NCBI GenBank assembly: GCA_035574195.1
Contig: DATLZE010000109.1
Coordinates: forward strand, 40,603 to 104,602
Reading direction: 5' to 3'
DNA length: 64,000 bases
DNA from: SG8-41 sp035574195
Lineage (GTDB): Bacteria > Pseudomonadota > Gammaproteobacteria > Burkholderiales > SG8-41
The notes under the pieces were generated by a model. The model worked only from the letters and a program-made list of their open reading frames with translations. It was not told the DNA's origin and did not search any database. The translations under genes were made by a program, and so were the position numbers. Shown piece by piece: positions 26,752-37,650 of this stretch. The stretch's first letter is position 1, and each line of letters opens with the position of its first letter.

Positions 26752-27682
26752 GCCGGTTCCCGACCGCGGTCAGGGGGCGCACGCCGTCCAGCGTGCGGAA
26801 ACACTCTTCCTTCGCGGTCTCGACGAAGTCGGCGAGGTAGGGACGGGCGGCGGACTGCGCCGTGCACGTCGCATAAAGCTCGCTCCACAGGCCTTTCTTG
26901 CCGAGGCGGCGCGCGATCACGTACTCGTAGTCCACGTAGTTCTTCACGCCCCAGTTCGGTAGCGCGGCGATCCCGCGGCGGCTCGCCACGAGCTGCAGGA
27001 TCGCCACCGTCAATTCCGCGGTGCGCATCGCCGCGGGGCGCACGCGCGCGGGCCTCAGAAAGCGGCGAACGACGTCAATGCGCTGCTCGGGCACCGGGTA
27101 AGTGATCAGCGTCTCGCTCCGGAAGTCCTCCGGCCTCAAGTAGCGCCGCGCGGCGAGCGGGTGCGAGACCGGCAGGATGCCCAGAATCTCGAAGCGAAAC
27201 AGCGGCCAGTGGACCAAGCCTCGGTGTGCCCGGCGCTCGGAGCCGATCACGAGGTCGGCGCGCTCCTCGAGCAACAAGGCGGCCGGTTCCGGGTGAAATC
27301 CCGATACGAGGTCGAGCTCCACCTGGGGCCAGTGCCGCCGGAAGCGATCCATCACCGGCATGAGCCAGTCGAAGCAGGTATGGCACTCGAGCGCGATGCG
27401 CAGGCTGCCGCCCTCGCCCCGGCTGAGCTTGGCCACGTCGCGCTCGGCGCTGCGGATTTCGTCCGCCACCGCGCGCGCGGCCGCGGCGAGCCGCTCGCCC
27501 GCCGCGGTGAGCACCACACCCCGCCCCCTGCGGCGCACGACGGGGGCGCCGAAATGGCGTTCGATCGCGCGCAGCTGGTGCGAGAGCGCGGACTGGGTGA
27601 GATGCACGCGCCGCGCCGCCGCCGAAACCGACCCGGTCTCGGCGAGCGCGATCAGCGAGCGCAGGTGGCGGAGGTCTACCAC
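26732..27682 (-). CDS. metR: LysR-type regulator MetR
   Basis: 316 aa. N-terminal winged HTH (MVDLRHLRSLIALAETGSVS, then VHLTQSALSHQLRAIERHFG), followed by the effector domain with the MetR-typical ALECHTCFDWLMPVMD stretch (about residues 98-113), in which homocysteine is the known coactivator. Divergent from metE with 85 bases between, the classic metR-metE arrangement. C-terminal region is Arg/Pro rich and ends inside yajQ on the other strand. Confidence 0.93.
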   Translation of the reverse strand: MVDLRHLRSLIALAETGSVSAAARRVHLTQSALSHQLRAIERHFGAPVVRRRGRGVVLTAAGERLAAAARAVADEIRSAERDVAKLSRGEGGSLRIALECHTCFDWLMPVMDRFRRHWPQVELDLVSGFHPEPAALLLEERADLVIGSERRAHRGLVHWPLFRFEILGILPVSHPLAARRYLRPEDFRSETLITYPVPEQRIDVVRRFLRPARVRPAAMRTAELTVAILQLVASRRGIAALPNWGVKNYVDYEYVIARRLGKKGLWSELYATCTAQSAARPYLADFVETAKEECFRTLDGVRPLTAVGNRPSRGNS

Positions 27683-27696
27683 GTTCGGTCTATCTA

Positions 27697-27709
27697 TGAA
27701 TAATGTGCA
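27697..27709. promoter_or_regulatory. candidate MetR box
   Basis: TGAATAATGTGCA matches the MetR consensus TGAA-N5-TTCA with one mismatch, in the metR-metE spacer. A second degenerate site, TCATTTGATTCATGA (27729-27743), lies nearer metE. Both are by-eye matches. Confidence 0.4.
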
Positions 27710-27767
27710 TATTTTGCGTCAAAACATGTCATTTGATTCATGATCGAGAACGCGCCATCATGCTCCC

Positions 27768-30038
27768 GTGACCAAGGCCCACGTCCTCGGATTCCCGCGC
27801 ATCGGCGCGCGGCGGGAGCTCAAGTTCGCGCTGGAACAATTCTGGCGGGGCGCGCTCGACGAGGCCGCGCTCGCCGCGCTCGGGCGCGAGCTGCGTCGGC
27901 GGCACTGGAATCTTCAGCGCACCGCCGACCTCGACTATGCGACGGTGGGCGATTTCGCATGGTACGACCACGTGCTCTGGGCGCTGGCCTGCCTCGGACT
28001 GATCCCCCGGCGTTTCGGCTTCGCGCCCGACAGGCTCACGCTCGCGCAGTATTTCTCGCTCGCGCGCGGCGACGGCGGCGTGCCTGCGATGGAACTCACC
28101 AAATGGTTCGACACCAACTATCACTATCTCGTCCCGGAATGGGACGACGCGATCCGCGCGGCCCCGGGCGTCGAGTGGCTGTTCGAGGAAGTGCGCGAGG
28201 CGCAGGCCGACGGCCACGCGGTGAAAGCCGCGATCGTGGGCCCGCTCACCCTGCTCCACCTCGGAAAATACCGCTCGGGCTCGGACCGCAGGCTCGATTT
28301 GCTCCCCGAGATCGTCGCAGCCTATGCGCGGCTGCTCGCCCGTCTCAAGGCGCTCGGCGTGGCCTGGGTCCAGATGGACGAGCCCGCGTTGTGCACGGAT
28401 CTTGCGCGGGCGTGGTTGGACGCGCTTCCATCGGTCTACGATGCGCTCGCGCCGACGGCGCCGCCGATCCTGCTCGCCACCTATTTCGGGCCGGTGGCGG
28501 AGCATGCCCCGCTGCTCAAGTCGCTGCCGGTCGCAGGCCTTCATCTCGATCTCGTCCGGGGCCGCGGCCAGCTCGATGCGTTCCTCCCGGACTACCCGCA
28601 GTCCAAGGTGCTGTCGCTGGGAATGATCGACGGCCGAAATGTCTGGCGCGCGGATCTTGCCGCTGCGCTCGACGTGCTGGAACGTGCCCGCGATCGCCTG
28701 GGCGCGCGGCTGTGGGTCGGCTCGAGCTGCTCGCTGCTGCACGTGCCGATGGACAGCGCGCAGGAGCCCTCCCTCGAGGGTGGGCTCGCGGATTGTCTCG
28801 CGTTCGCAGTGCAGAAGCTCGACGAGATCGCGGCACTCAAGCGCGGGCTGCTCCAGGGCCGCGGCGCCATCGCGCAGGCGCTTGCCGCATCGCGCAAGGC
28901 ACAAGAAACCTTGCGCTCTCTGGCGCGTAGAGGCTCCGCGCAGGCGCGACAGCGGCTCGCCGCCGTCACGGACGCTGACTGCTCGCGCGGCTCCCCGTTC
29001 GGCGTCCGGATCGGGCGCCAGCGCGAACGGCTGCGCCTGCCGCCGCTGCCCACCACCACGATCGGCTCGTTTCCGCAGACCGCGGAGATACGCCGCAGCC
29101 GCGCCGCCTGGCGGCGGGGAGCGCTCGACGATGCGCGATACGCCGCCACGATGCGCGGCGAAATCGCGCTCGCCGTGAAGCGCCAGCTCGAGCTGGGGCT
29201 CGACGTGCTGGTCCACGGCGAGCCCGAGCGCAACGACATGGTCGAGTACTTCGCCGAGCAGCTCGAGGGCTTCGCGGTGACCGAGAACGGCTGGGTCCAG
29301 AGCTACGGGTCGCGCTGCGTCAAGCCGCCCATCATCTATGGTGACATTCGCCGCCGCAAAGCGATGACGGTGCAGTGGATCGGCTACGCCCAGGAGCTCT
29401 CCCCCAAGCCGGTGAAAGGCATGCTGACCGGACCGCTGACCATGCTCCAGTGGTCGTTCGTGCGGGAGGACGCGCCGCGGGAGGCGATCGCTTTCGAGAT
29501 CGCGCTCGCGTTGCGCGAGGAGGTGCTCGATCTCGAGCGCGCCGGCATTGCGGTCATCCAGATTGACGAGCCCGCATTCCGCGAGGGGCTTCCGCTCAGG
29601 AAATCCGGATGGCCGCACTACTTCGAGTGGGCAGTGCGCGCGTTCCGGCTGGCGGCGTCGGGCGTGGCGGACGAGACGCAGATCCACACCCATATGTGCT
29701 ATTCGGAGTTCAACGACATCCTGCCGGCGATCGCCGCGCTCGACGCCGACGTGATCACGATCGAGGCCTCGCGCTCCGGCATGGAGCTGCTCGAGGCCTT
29801 CGCCGCCTTTCGCTACGCGAACGACATCGGCCCGGGCATCTACGACGTCCACTCCCCGCGAGTGCCCGGCGTGGAGGAGATGGTACGCCTGCTCGAGCGG
29901 GCCGCGCGGGTGGTGCCGGTCGAGCGGCTGTGGGTGAATCCCGACTGCGGGCTCAAGACGCGCGACTGGTCAGAAGTCGAGGCTGCGCTCGCCAACATGG
30001 TGAGCGCGGCCCGCTCGATGCGGTCCCGCACAGGCTAA
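27768..30038 (+). CDS. metE: cobalamin-independent methionine synthase
   Basis: 756 aa, normal length. Transfers methyl from methyltetrahydropteroyl-triglutamate to homocysteine. N-terminal folate-binding half (HVLGFPRIGARRELKFALEQ onward) and C-terminal half with TTIGSFPQTAEIR. The zinc ligands are in HTHMCYSEF (about residues 640-648) and NPDCGLKTRDW near the end. Start is a GTG at 27768 without a clear Shine-Dalgarno; an ATG at 27760 is out of frame. Presumably activated by MetR. Its last bases overlap the end of the convergent amidotransferase gene. Confidence 0.95.
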   Translation: MTKAHVLGFPRIGARRELKFALEQFWRGALDEAALAALGRELRRRHWNLQRTADLDYATVGDFAWYDHVLWALACLGLIPRRFGFAPDRLTLAQYFSLARGDGGVPAMELTKWFDTNYHYLVPEWDDAIRAAPGVEWLFEEVREAQADGHAVKAAIVGPLTLLHLGKYRSGSDRRLDLLPEIVAAYARLLARLKALGVAWVQMDEPALCTDLARAWLDALPSVYDALAPTAPPILLATYFGPVAEHAPLLKSLPVAGLHLDLVRGRGQLDAFLPDYPQSKVLSLGMIDGRNVWRADLAAALDVLERARDRLGARLWVGSSCSLLHVPMDSAQEPSLEGGLADCLAFAVQKLDEIAALKRGLLQGRGAIAQALAASRKAQETLRSLARRGSAQARQRLAAVTDADCSRGSPFGVRIGRQRERLRLPPLPTTTIGSFPQTAEIRRSRAAWRRGALDDARYAATMRGEIALAVKRQLELGLDVLVHGEPERNDMVEYFAEQLEGFAVTENGWVQSYGSRCVKPPIIYGDIRRRKAMTVQWIGYAQELSPKPVKGMLTGPLTMLQWSFVREDAPREAIAFEIALALREEVLDLERAGIAVIQIDEPAFREGLPLRKSGWPHYFEWAVRAFRLAASGVADETQIHTHMCYSEFNDILPAIAALDADVITIEASRSGMELLEAFAAFRYANDIGPGIYDVHSPRVPGVEEMVRLLERAARVVPVERLWVNPDCGLKTRDWSEVEAALANMVSAARSMRSRTG

Positions 30039-30751
30039 CGGCGGAGGAGCCCCCCGATCCAGCGCTCGTAGATACGGTCGGCGACACGGTGCAGCGCGGA
30101 GAGCCGTGCCTGCAGATCGCGCATGATTTCCTCCACCGGCTGCACCGCCGGGCTTTTGCCGAGATTGCGCGCGATCTCGCGCGCGCCGGAGGCGCACCAC
30201 GCCTCGACGAGTTCGGGAGTCATCTCGACGTGGCACTGCATGCCGAGGTGAGGTCCGAGCGCGAACGCCTGGTTCCCGCAGTAGGGCCCGGCGAGAACGC
30301 GCGCGGCTCCGGGCGGAATCGAGAACGTCTCGCCGTGCCAGTGGAACGCCTCGAAGCCGTCGAGTCCGGCCCCGAACCATCGTGCAGCGGCCTCCCCGGG
30401 CACCACCTCCACCCTTCCCCATCCGATCTCCTTCACCGGGTTGCGCGTGACCTGGCCGCCGAGCGCCTTGGCCATCAGCTGCCCGCCGAGACAGTGGCCG
30501 AGCAGGGGCACGCCGCGCTCTGCTGCGGCACGGATCAGCGCGAGCGCAGGGGCGATCCAGGGCAGGTCGTCGTTCACGCTCATGGGACCGCCCATGAAGA
30601 CGAGGCCGCTGAATTGAGGCGGGTTTTCCGGAACGGCATCGCCCTCGTCAATCCTGAAAAGCCGCCACGGGATGCCGCGACGCTCGAGGCATGTGGCAAA
30701 ATAGCCCGGGCCTTCAGTCGCCGCGTGGCGGAATATGGCGACCGGCTTCAC
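30035..30751 (-). CDS. class I glutamine amidotransferase-like protein
   Basis: 238 aa from the GTG at 30751 (MKPVAIFRHAATEGPGYFAT); the frame stays open further upstream but overlaps the next gene. Nucleophile elbow GHCLGGQLMAKALGG with Cys (about residue 91), and the His-Glu pair in MQCHVEMTPEL. The FRIDEGD and FMGGPMSVNDD segments are typical of the GuaA-like stand-alone amidotransferases often annotated as GMP synthase paralogues. Acceptor unknown. Divergent from the aspartic protease gene with 31 bases between the starts. Confidence 0.88.
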   Translation of the reverse strand: MKPVAIFRHAATEGPGYFATCLERRGIPWRLFRIDEGDAVPENPPQFSGLVFMGGPMSVNDDLPWIAPALALIRAAAERGVPLLGHCLGGQLMAKALGGQVTRNPVKEIGWGRVEVVPGEAAARWFGAGLDGFEAFHWHGETFSIPPGAARVLAGPYCGNQAFALGPHLGMQCHVEMTPELVEAWCASGAREIARNLGKSPAVQPVEEIMRDLQARLSALHRVADRIYERWIGGLLRR

Positions 30752-30782
30752 CGTTTCTCTTCGTGCTGGCAGGGAGGCGGAG

Positions 30783-31433
30783 ATGCGCAATCTTAGTCCG
30801 ATCGCGGCGGGTTTCCTACTGACGATCCTCGCGCCCGCGCAGGCGGCCGACATCGTCGTGGTGGGCCTGTTTCCGAACAAGGCGGTCGTCTCCATCAACG
30901 GAGGCAAGCCCCGCACCCTGTCCGTGGGCGAGACCTCGCCCGAGGGGGTGAAGCTCGTCGCCGCCACCAGCGAAGCGGCGACCTTCGAGGTCGGCGGCAA
31001 GCGCCGCACGCTCGCCGCGGGCGAGGGCGCGGCGATCGCCGCGGCGTCGGCCAGGGGAGGCGGCGGCACCGCGACGCTCACCGCCGACTCGCGCGGCCAC
31101 TTCATCACCACCGGCGTCGTGAACGGCGTGAGCCTGCGCTTCATGGTGGACACCGGAGCCACCTCCGTGGTGCTCTCGAGCGCCGATGCGCGGCGCGTCG
31201 GCGTGAATTATCTCGGGGGGGCGCGCTCCTTCACCCAGACCGCGAACGGTGTCGTCCCGGTCTACAGCGTCAAGCTGGACACCGTGCGGGTGGGCGACAT
31301 CACGCTGCACGACGTGGATGCGGTGGTGATCGAGGGCGAGCGGCTGCCGATCGCGCTCCTCGGGATGAGCTTTCTCAACCGCACCGAGATGAAGCGCGAC
31401 GGGGTGACGATGACGCTCACGCGCCGTTACTGA
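30783..31433 (+). CDS. secreted retropepsin-like aspartic protease (clan AA)
   Basis: 216 aa from MRNLSPIAAG with GGAGG ten bases upstream. A signal peptide ends near AQAADI (about residue 22). The C-terminal half (residues 105-216) holds the single-copy aspartic protease motif LRFMVDTGATSVVLS, a flap region with FTQTANGVVPVYSV and the closing ALLGMSFL motif, as in TIGR02281-type proteins. Dimerises to build the active site in known relatives. The first half (GLFPNKAVVSINGGKPRTLS) is a small beta domain common to this subgroup. Substrate unknown. Confidence 0.88.
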   Translation: MRNLSPIAAGFLLTILAPAQAADIVVVGLFPNKAVVSINGGKPRTLSVGETSPEGVKLVAATSEAATFEVGGKRRTLAAGEGAAIAAASARGGGGTATLTADSRGHFITTGVVNGVSLRFMVDTGATSVVLSSADARRVGVNYLGGARSFTQTANGVVPVYSVKLDTVRVGDITLHDVDAVVIEGERLPIALLGMSFLNRTEMKRDGVTMTLTRRY

Positions 31434-31556
31434 ACAGGTTTCGGAACCGCGAGGAGGGACGATAAACGGGATCGAGACTGCTCGTGCCCTCGGGCGCCCG
31501 AAGGCCGAATCCCGAATATATTCGCGGGCGCTTTCAGACAACCGCTGGCCGACAGG

Positions 31557-31841
31557 TCAGCGGTTCTTGTCGGAATGGCCCAGGTCCTTTCCGGGCGCCA
31601 CGCGATCGCGCACCAGCTGCTTCAGCTCCGCCAGCTCGGGAAAGCGCCCGCGCTCCTTGCGCGACCAGAGCGTGGCACCGTCCAGCCGCACCTCGAACAC
31701 GCCGCCCGCTCCCGGAACCAGGGTCACCGCGCCCAGCTCCGCCTCGAAGGTGGCGAGCAGCTCCTGCGCCATCCATCCCGCCCGCAGCAGCCACCGGCAC
31801 TGGGTGCAGTACTCGATCTCGATGCGCGGCTTACCGCTCAT
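31557..31841 (-). CDS. SelW/SelT/SelH-family (Rdx) protein, cysteine form
   Basis: 94 aa. IEYCTQCRWLLRAGWMAQEL near the N-terminus has the CxxC redox motif of the Rdx fold, which in selenoprotein W is CxxU. Here both positions are Cys codons. The following GAVTLVPGAGGVFEVRLDG and LWSRKERGRFPELAELKQLVRD segments fit the bacterial family. A thioredoxin-like redox role is probable, but no partner is known. The genome does use selenocysteine (selAB and two in-frame TGA genes), so the Cys version here is notable but not odd. Confidence 0.85.
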   Translation of the reverse strand: MSGKPRIEIEYCTQCRWLLRAGWMAQELLATFEAELGAVTLVPGAGGVFEVRLDGATLWSRKERGRFPELAELKQLVRDRVAPGKDLGHSDKNR

Positions 31842-31903
31842 GCGCGAAGCGCCCGAATGGGACTAGAATTCTACACGCCTCTTTCCTGCAATGAGTGGCT
31901 GCC

Positions 31904-32524
31904 ATGACATCCCGTGACGACCTTCGCGAGCGGATCGTGGACGCCGCGCTCGAGCTCGGAGAGCGGACCTCGTGGGAAGCGGTGCGGCTGCACGACGTGG
32001 CGGACACGCTCGGCATCACCCTGGATGACGTGCGCCACTGCTTCCGCGAAAAAGAAGACCTGGTGGACGCCTGGTTCGACCGGGCGGACGCCGCGATGCT
32101 CCGGATGGCTGAAGCGCCCGGATTCGCGCAGCTCGCGCCGCGCGAGCGCCTGCAGCGGCTGATGATGACCTGGCTCGAAACGCTCGCGCCGCACCGCAAG
32201 GTGACGCGCCAGATGATCCTCGGCAAGCTCGAGCCCGGGCACATTCACATCCTCTTTCCCGGCATCCTGCGCGTCTCCCGCACCGTGCAATGGATGCGGG
32301 AGGCCGCTCACCGCGACGCCACCTACTTGCGACGGGCGCTCGAGGAGACCGGGCTCACTACGATCTACCTGATGACCTTCTTCTACTGGATGAACGACGA
32401 CACGCCTGGCGCCTCGGCCACGAGCCGCTTTCTCGAGGGCTGGCTCGCGGCCGCCGAGCGGCTCGATCGCGCGGTCTACGGCGCGCCGCGCGGCGAGCAA
32501 ACGGCGGCAAGAGGCCGGGCCTGA
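31904..32524 (+). CDS. TetR-like regulator with COQ9-like C-terminal domain
   Basis: 206 aa from the ATG at 31904. An N-terminal TetR-type HTH spans about residues 5-60 (DLRERIVDAALELGER, HDVADTLGITLDDVRHCFREKEDLVDAWFDRAD). The rest is helical, with WLETLAPHRKVTRQMILGKL and TIYLMTFFYWMNDD resembling the COQ9-like ubiquinone-biosynthesis regulator fold. Target and ligand unknown. It is divergent from the SelW-like gene with about 60 bases between; that may be its operator region. Confidence 0.7.
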   Translation: MTSRDDLRERIVDAALELGERTSWEAVRLHDVADTLGITLDDVRHCFREKEDLVDAWFDRADAAMLRMAEAPGFAQLAPRERLQRLMMTWLETLAPHRKVTRQMILGKLEPGHIHILFPGILRVSRTVQWMREAAHRDATYLRRALEETGLTTIYLMTFFYWMNDDTPGASATSRFLEGWLAAAERLDRAVYGAPRGEQTAARGRA

Positions 32525-32637
32525 GCCGCTGCCCCAGGTTCGATTTCCAGGCTCGATGCGCGGAACCTCGTAACGCCGTCCTCGGACCTCGAGCTCTGAA
32601 CCCGGAGCTTTGAACGCCGAGCCTCGAACCCGGAAAT
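32525..32637. repeat. intergenic repeat field, TTGAAC/CTCGAAC type
   Basis: Fills the entire spacer between the TetR-like gene and the membrane hydrolase. Words: GGTTCGATTTCCAGGCTCGA, GGAACCTCG, CGGACCTCGAGCTCTGAACC, GAGCTTTGAACGCCGAGCC, TCGAACCCGG. TTGAACGCCGA is shared with the rpsT spacer. The left half has the complementary orientation (GGTTCGA versus TCGAACC), so it is an eroded inverted repeat. Confidence 0.6.
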
Positions 32638-33683
32638 TTGGACACGATCACCCACGCCCTGAGCGGAGCGCTCGCCGCGCGGGCGGCCGCCCCGGCGCGC
32701 GCGGCGCAGGAGGCGCTGAGCCCCCGTGCCCGGATCGCGGCGGGATTCGCCGCGGCCGCCTTCCCCGACGCCGATTTCGCGCTGCGCCTCGCCGACACCC
32801 TCACCTATCTCAACTGGCATCAAGGGCCCACGCATTCCCTCGTGCTGCTGCCGCTCTGGGCCTGGCTGCTCGCGCATCTCTTCGCCCGGATCGGGCGCCG
32901 CCGCCACGCCTGGCGCGCCTTCTATCCCCCGGCCCTGCTCGGGATCGCGGCCCACATCGCGGGCGACCTGCTCACCGCTTACGGCACGATGCTCTTCGCG
33001 CCGCTCTCGGAGCGGCGCTACTCGCTGCCGATCGCGTTCGCGCTGGACCCCTACTTCACCGCCATCCTCGCGGCCGGCTTCGCACTCGCGCTCGCCCGCC
33101 CGCAGAGCCGCGCGCCCGCGCTCGTCGCGCTCGCGGTTCTGGGAAGCTACCTCGGGTTGCAGGCAGCGCTTCATCAGCGCGCGCTGCGGGTCGCAGCCGA
33201 ATACGCCGCGACCCTCGGCCCGGACCGCGCCGAGACATACGCGCTCGCCCAGCCGCTCACGCCCTTCAACTGGAAGCTCATCGTCGCGCGCGGCGAGGAT
33301 TATCACGAGGCGCACGTCAATTTGTGGCGCACCCGCTCCCTCCCCGCCCCCGGGCCCGGGGACGGGATGCTGCGCCGGATCGCAGCGGGTTACCAGCCGG
33401 TGACGGCGGCGCACTGGAGGCGCCACCGCCGCTTCGGAGACGAGCCTTCCGCGGCCGCCCTCGCGCGCGCGGCGTGGAACGACGACGCTTTTGCGGATTT
33501 CCGCCGCTTCGCGGCGTTCCCGGTGCTCCACCGCGTGGAGACCGCGGAAGGGCGCGTGTGCGTGCGGTTCGTGGACCTGCGTTTCACGCTGCCGGGGCTC
33601 GCGCCCTCGTTCCAGTTCGGGCTGTGCCGCGGCGCGGCCGAGGGCTGGCGCCTGGAGCGCGTGCGCGGCTCGTTCTGGATAGA

Positions 33684-33687
<4 letters not shown>
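32638..33687 (+). CDS. YdjM-like inner-membrane metal-dependent hydrolase
   Basis: 349 aa from a TTG start that directly follows a repeat and has no strong Shine-Dalgarno site. MDTITHALSGALAARA is the family N-terminus. The conserved HxxH-like pieces are FPDADFALR, HQGPTHSLVLLPLWAWL and HIAGDLLTAYGTMLFAPLS, forming a metal site in 4-6 membrane helices. The C-terminal soluble part (about residues 200-349) has an Arg-rich region and ends GSFWID. Family members are known as YdjM/LexA-regulated or phospholipase C-like membrane hydrolases; the substrate is not established. Overlaps ribBA by four bases, convergent. Confidence 0.85.
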
Positions 33688-34940
<1,253 letters not shown>

Positions 34941-34982
34941 CGAACACCCGGTCACACCCGCTCGCTCACCGGCGGCTGCCGA

Positions 34983-35633
34983 TCACCCGACGGGGTTGCC
35001 GCGGCCGATGAGCCGCATGAACTCGGCGCGGGTCTTCTCGGTGTTGAACTCCCCGGTGAAGGCGGAGGTGGTGGCGACCGAATGCTGTTTCTGGATGCCG
35101 CGCATGACCATACACAGGTGCTGCGCCTCGATCACCACCGCCACTCCCACGGGCTTCAGCGTCGCCTCGAGGCAGTCGCGGATCTCGACCGTCAGGCGCT
35201 CCTGCACCTGGAGCCGCCGCGCGAACGCGTCCACCACGCGCGGAATCTTGGACAGACCCACGATGTAGCCGTCGGGGATGTAGGCCACGTGGCACTTGCC
35301 GAAAAAAGGCAGCAGGTGGTGCTCGCACAGCGAATAGAGCTCGATGTCCTTCACGATCACCATCTGCTGGTAATCCTGGCGGAACATCGCCGAGCGCAGG
35401 ATCCCGGCCGGATCGAGGTCGTAGCCGTGGGTGAGGAACTGCAGCGCCTTCGCCACGCGCTCCGGGGTTTTCTTGAGCCCCTCGCGGTCGGGATCCTCGC
35501 CGAGCTCCTTGAGGATGGCGCGGTACTTCTCCGCGATGCGCCGCACCGCCGCGGGGTTGTACTCGTCCACGCGCGCGTAGCCGGCGTAGCCGTTCATCTC
35601 GTTTTCTTCGAGCATTTTCCTGTCGAGCGCCAT
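34983..35633 (-). CDS. folE: GTP cyclohydrolase I
   Basis: 216 aa. First step of tetrahydrofolate synthesis, GTP to dihydroneopterin triphosphate. Zinc site LCEHHLLPFFGKCHVAYIP and EAQHLCMVMRGIQKQ, plus TPERVAKALQFLTHGYDLDP, are all present. Start ATG 35633. Lies 42 bases upstream of ribBA on the same strand; the grouping of the two GTP cyclohydrolases suggests a common transcript. Confidence 0.96.
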   Translation of the reverse strand: MALDRKMLEENEMNGYAGYARVDEYNPAAVRRIAEKYRAILKELGEDPDREGLKKTPERVAKALQFLTHGYDLDPAGILRSAMFRQDYQQMVIVKDIELYSLCEHHLLPFFGKCHVAYIPDGYIVGLSKIPRVVDAFARRLQVQERLTVEIRDCLEATLKPVGVAVVIEAQHLCMVMRGIQKQHSVATTSAFTGEFNTEKTRAEFMRLIGRGNPVG

Positions 35634-35715
35634 CGAAACGCCAGCCTCGTCGCGACTTCAATCGCCCGGGCTTCCCTCATCTTGCCCGCAGCAGCGGATA
35701 AAAGGATTGTATCAA

Positions 35716-37650
35716 CTAGGGATTGCCTCGGCCCGGATCCGACGCAATCCTTTCCCGAATGGCCTTCGCAATTCCTTCCTTGTTGAGACCGACGGAGGCG
35801 AGCTGAATTCCCGGATCGCCCTGGTCAATGAAGCGGTCGGGCAGCCCCAGCTGCAGCACGGGCACGGTGCGCCCCGCCTTCTGCAGCGCCTCCAGCACCG
35901 CGCTGCCCGCGCCCCCCATGACGACATTCTCCTCCACCGTCACCAGCAGGTCGTGGTCCGCGGCAAGCTCCATCACCAGCTCCTCGTCGAGCGGCTTCAC
36001 GAAGCGCATGTTGGCGACCGTCGCGTCGAGCTCCTCGGCCGCCTCCAGCGCGGGCTTGAGCATGGAGCCGAAGGCGAGGATCGCGACGCGCCGCGCAGCG
36101 CCGGCACCGGCCCTGCGGCGGCGGATCTCGCCGCGCCCCACGGGCAGCGCCGTCATCTCCTTCCTCACCTCCACTCCCGGCCCGGTGCCGCGGGGATAGC
36201 GCACCGCCGCGGGCGTATTCATCAGGAAACCGGTGTAGAGCATCTGCCGGCACTCGTTCTCGTCGGCGGGTGTCATCACCGTCATGTTCGGCAGACAGCG
36301 CAGGTACGTCAGATCGAAACTGCCGTTGTGGGTGGCCCCGTCGCCGCCGACCAGTCCGGCGCGGTCAATGGCGAAGAGAATCGGCAGGTTCTGGATCTGC
36401 ACGTCGTGGATCAGCTGGTCGTAGGCGCGCTGGAGAAAGGTCGAGTAGATCGCCACCACCGGCTTGTAGCCCTCGCACGCGAGCCCGGCAGCGAAGGTGA
36501 CCGCGTGCTGCTCGGCGATCCCGACGTCGAAGTAGCGGTCGGGATAGAGCTCGGCGAAGCGCACGAGACCCGATCCCTCGCGCATCGCCGGCGTGATGCC
36601 GATCAACCGCGGGTCGCGTTCCGCCATGTCACACAGCCAGTCGCCGAATACCTGGGTATAGGTGAGCTTGCCGCCGCCCTTGCCGCCGACGATGCCGTTT
36701 GCGGCGTCGAACTTGGCGACGCCGTGATAGAGCACCGGATCGGCCTCGGCGAGCTTGTAGCCCGCGCCCTTGCGCGTCACGACGTGCAAGAACTGCGGCC
36801 CCTTCAACTGCTTCATGTTGCGCAGCGTGGGAATGAGCGCGTCGAGGTCGTGCCCGTCAATCGGCCCGATGTAGTTGAAGCCGAGCTCCTCGAACAGCGT
36901 CCCGGGCGTCACCATGCCCTTCATGTGCTCCTCGGCGCGGCGCGCGAGCTCCCCCAGCACCTTCTCGCCGGCACGCTTGGCGGCGGCGTAGAAGCGCCCC
37001 GACATGAGCTTGGCGAGATACTTGTTGAGCGCCCCGACCGGGGGCGAGATGGACATGTCGTTGTCGTTGAGGATTACCAGCAGGTCCACGTCTGCCGCCC
37101 CGGCGTTGTTGAGCGCCTCGAACGCCATGCCGGCGGTCATCGCGCCGTCCCCGATCACCGCCACGACGTGCCGCTTCACACCCGCGAGCTTGGAGGCGAC
37201 CGCCATGCCGAGCGCGGCGCTGATCGAGGTGCTCGAGTGCGCGGTGCCGAAGGTGTCGTACTCGCTCTCTTCGCGGCGCGGGAAGCCCGAGAGCCCGCCC
37301 CACATGCGCAGCCGCTTCATGCCTTCGCGCCGCCCGGTGAGCACCTTGTGGCCATAGGTCTGGTGCCCGACGTCCCACACGATGCGGTCGTGCGGGGTAT
37401 CGAAGACGTAGTGCAGCGCGATGGTGAGCTCGACCGTGCCCAGGTTGGAGGAAAGGTGCCCTCCGGTCTGGCTCACCGATTCGAGCAGGAATGCGCGTAA
37501 CTCGCCGGCGAGCTGCCTGAGCTGCTTCATGTCGAGCCGCCGCAGCTCGTGCGGGTAGTTGACGCTTTTCAGGAGCTCGTACTTCGCCCCCCCGGCCGCC
37601 GCCGGCTGGGACCCGATCACGGAATTCAACACGTTCTCCGACATCCGCAT
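35716..37650 (-). CDS. dxs: 1-deoxy-D-xylulose-5-phosphate synthase
   Basis: 644 aa from MRMSENVLNSVIG (37650; 37644 is equally possible). The open frame runs further upstream without conserved sequence. The N-terminus has about 20 extra residues before the standard YELLKSVNYPHELRRL. Thiamine-diphosphate motif GDGAMTAGMAFEALNNAG, the WDVGHQTYGHKVLTGRR loop, the GTAHSSTSISAALG segment, and the transketolase pyrimidine domain with DVGIAEQHAVTFAAGLA are all intact. First enzyme of the MEP route; ispH is also in this window. Confidence 0.95.
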   Translation of the reverse strand: MRMSENVLNSVIGSQPAAAGGAKYELLKSVNYPHELRRLDMKQLRQLAGELRAFLLESVSQTGGHLSSNLGTVELTIALHYVFDTPHDRIVWDVGHQTYGHKVLTGRREGMKRLRMWGGLSGFPRREESEYDTFGTAHSSTSISAALGMAVASKLAGVKRHVVAVIGDGAMTAGMAFEALNNAGAADVDLLVILNDNDMSISPPVGALNKYLAKLMSGRFYAAAKRAGEKVLGELARRAEEHMKGMVTPGTLFEELGFNYIGPIDGHDLDALIPTLRNMKQLKGPQFLHVVTRKGAGYKLAEADPVLYHGVAKFDAANGIVGGKGGGKLTYTQVFGDWLCDMAERDPRLIGITPAMREGSGLVRFAELYPDRYFDVGIAEQHAVTFAAGLACEGYKPVVAIYSTFLQRAYDQLIHDVQIQNLPILFAIDRAGLVGGDGATHNGSFDLTYLRCLPNMTVMTPADENECRQMLYTGFLMNTPAAVRYPRGTGPGVEVRKEMTALPVGRGEIRRRRAGAGAARRVAILAFGSMLKPALEAAEELDATVANMRFVKPLDEELVMELAADHDLLVTVEENVVMGGAGSAVLEALQKAGRTVPVLQLGLPDRFIDQGDPGIQLASVGLNKEGIAKAIRERIASDPGRGNP

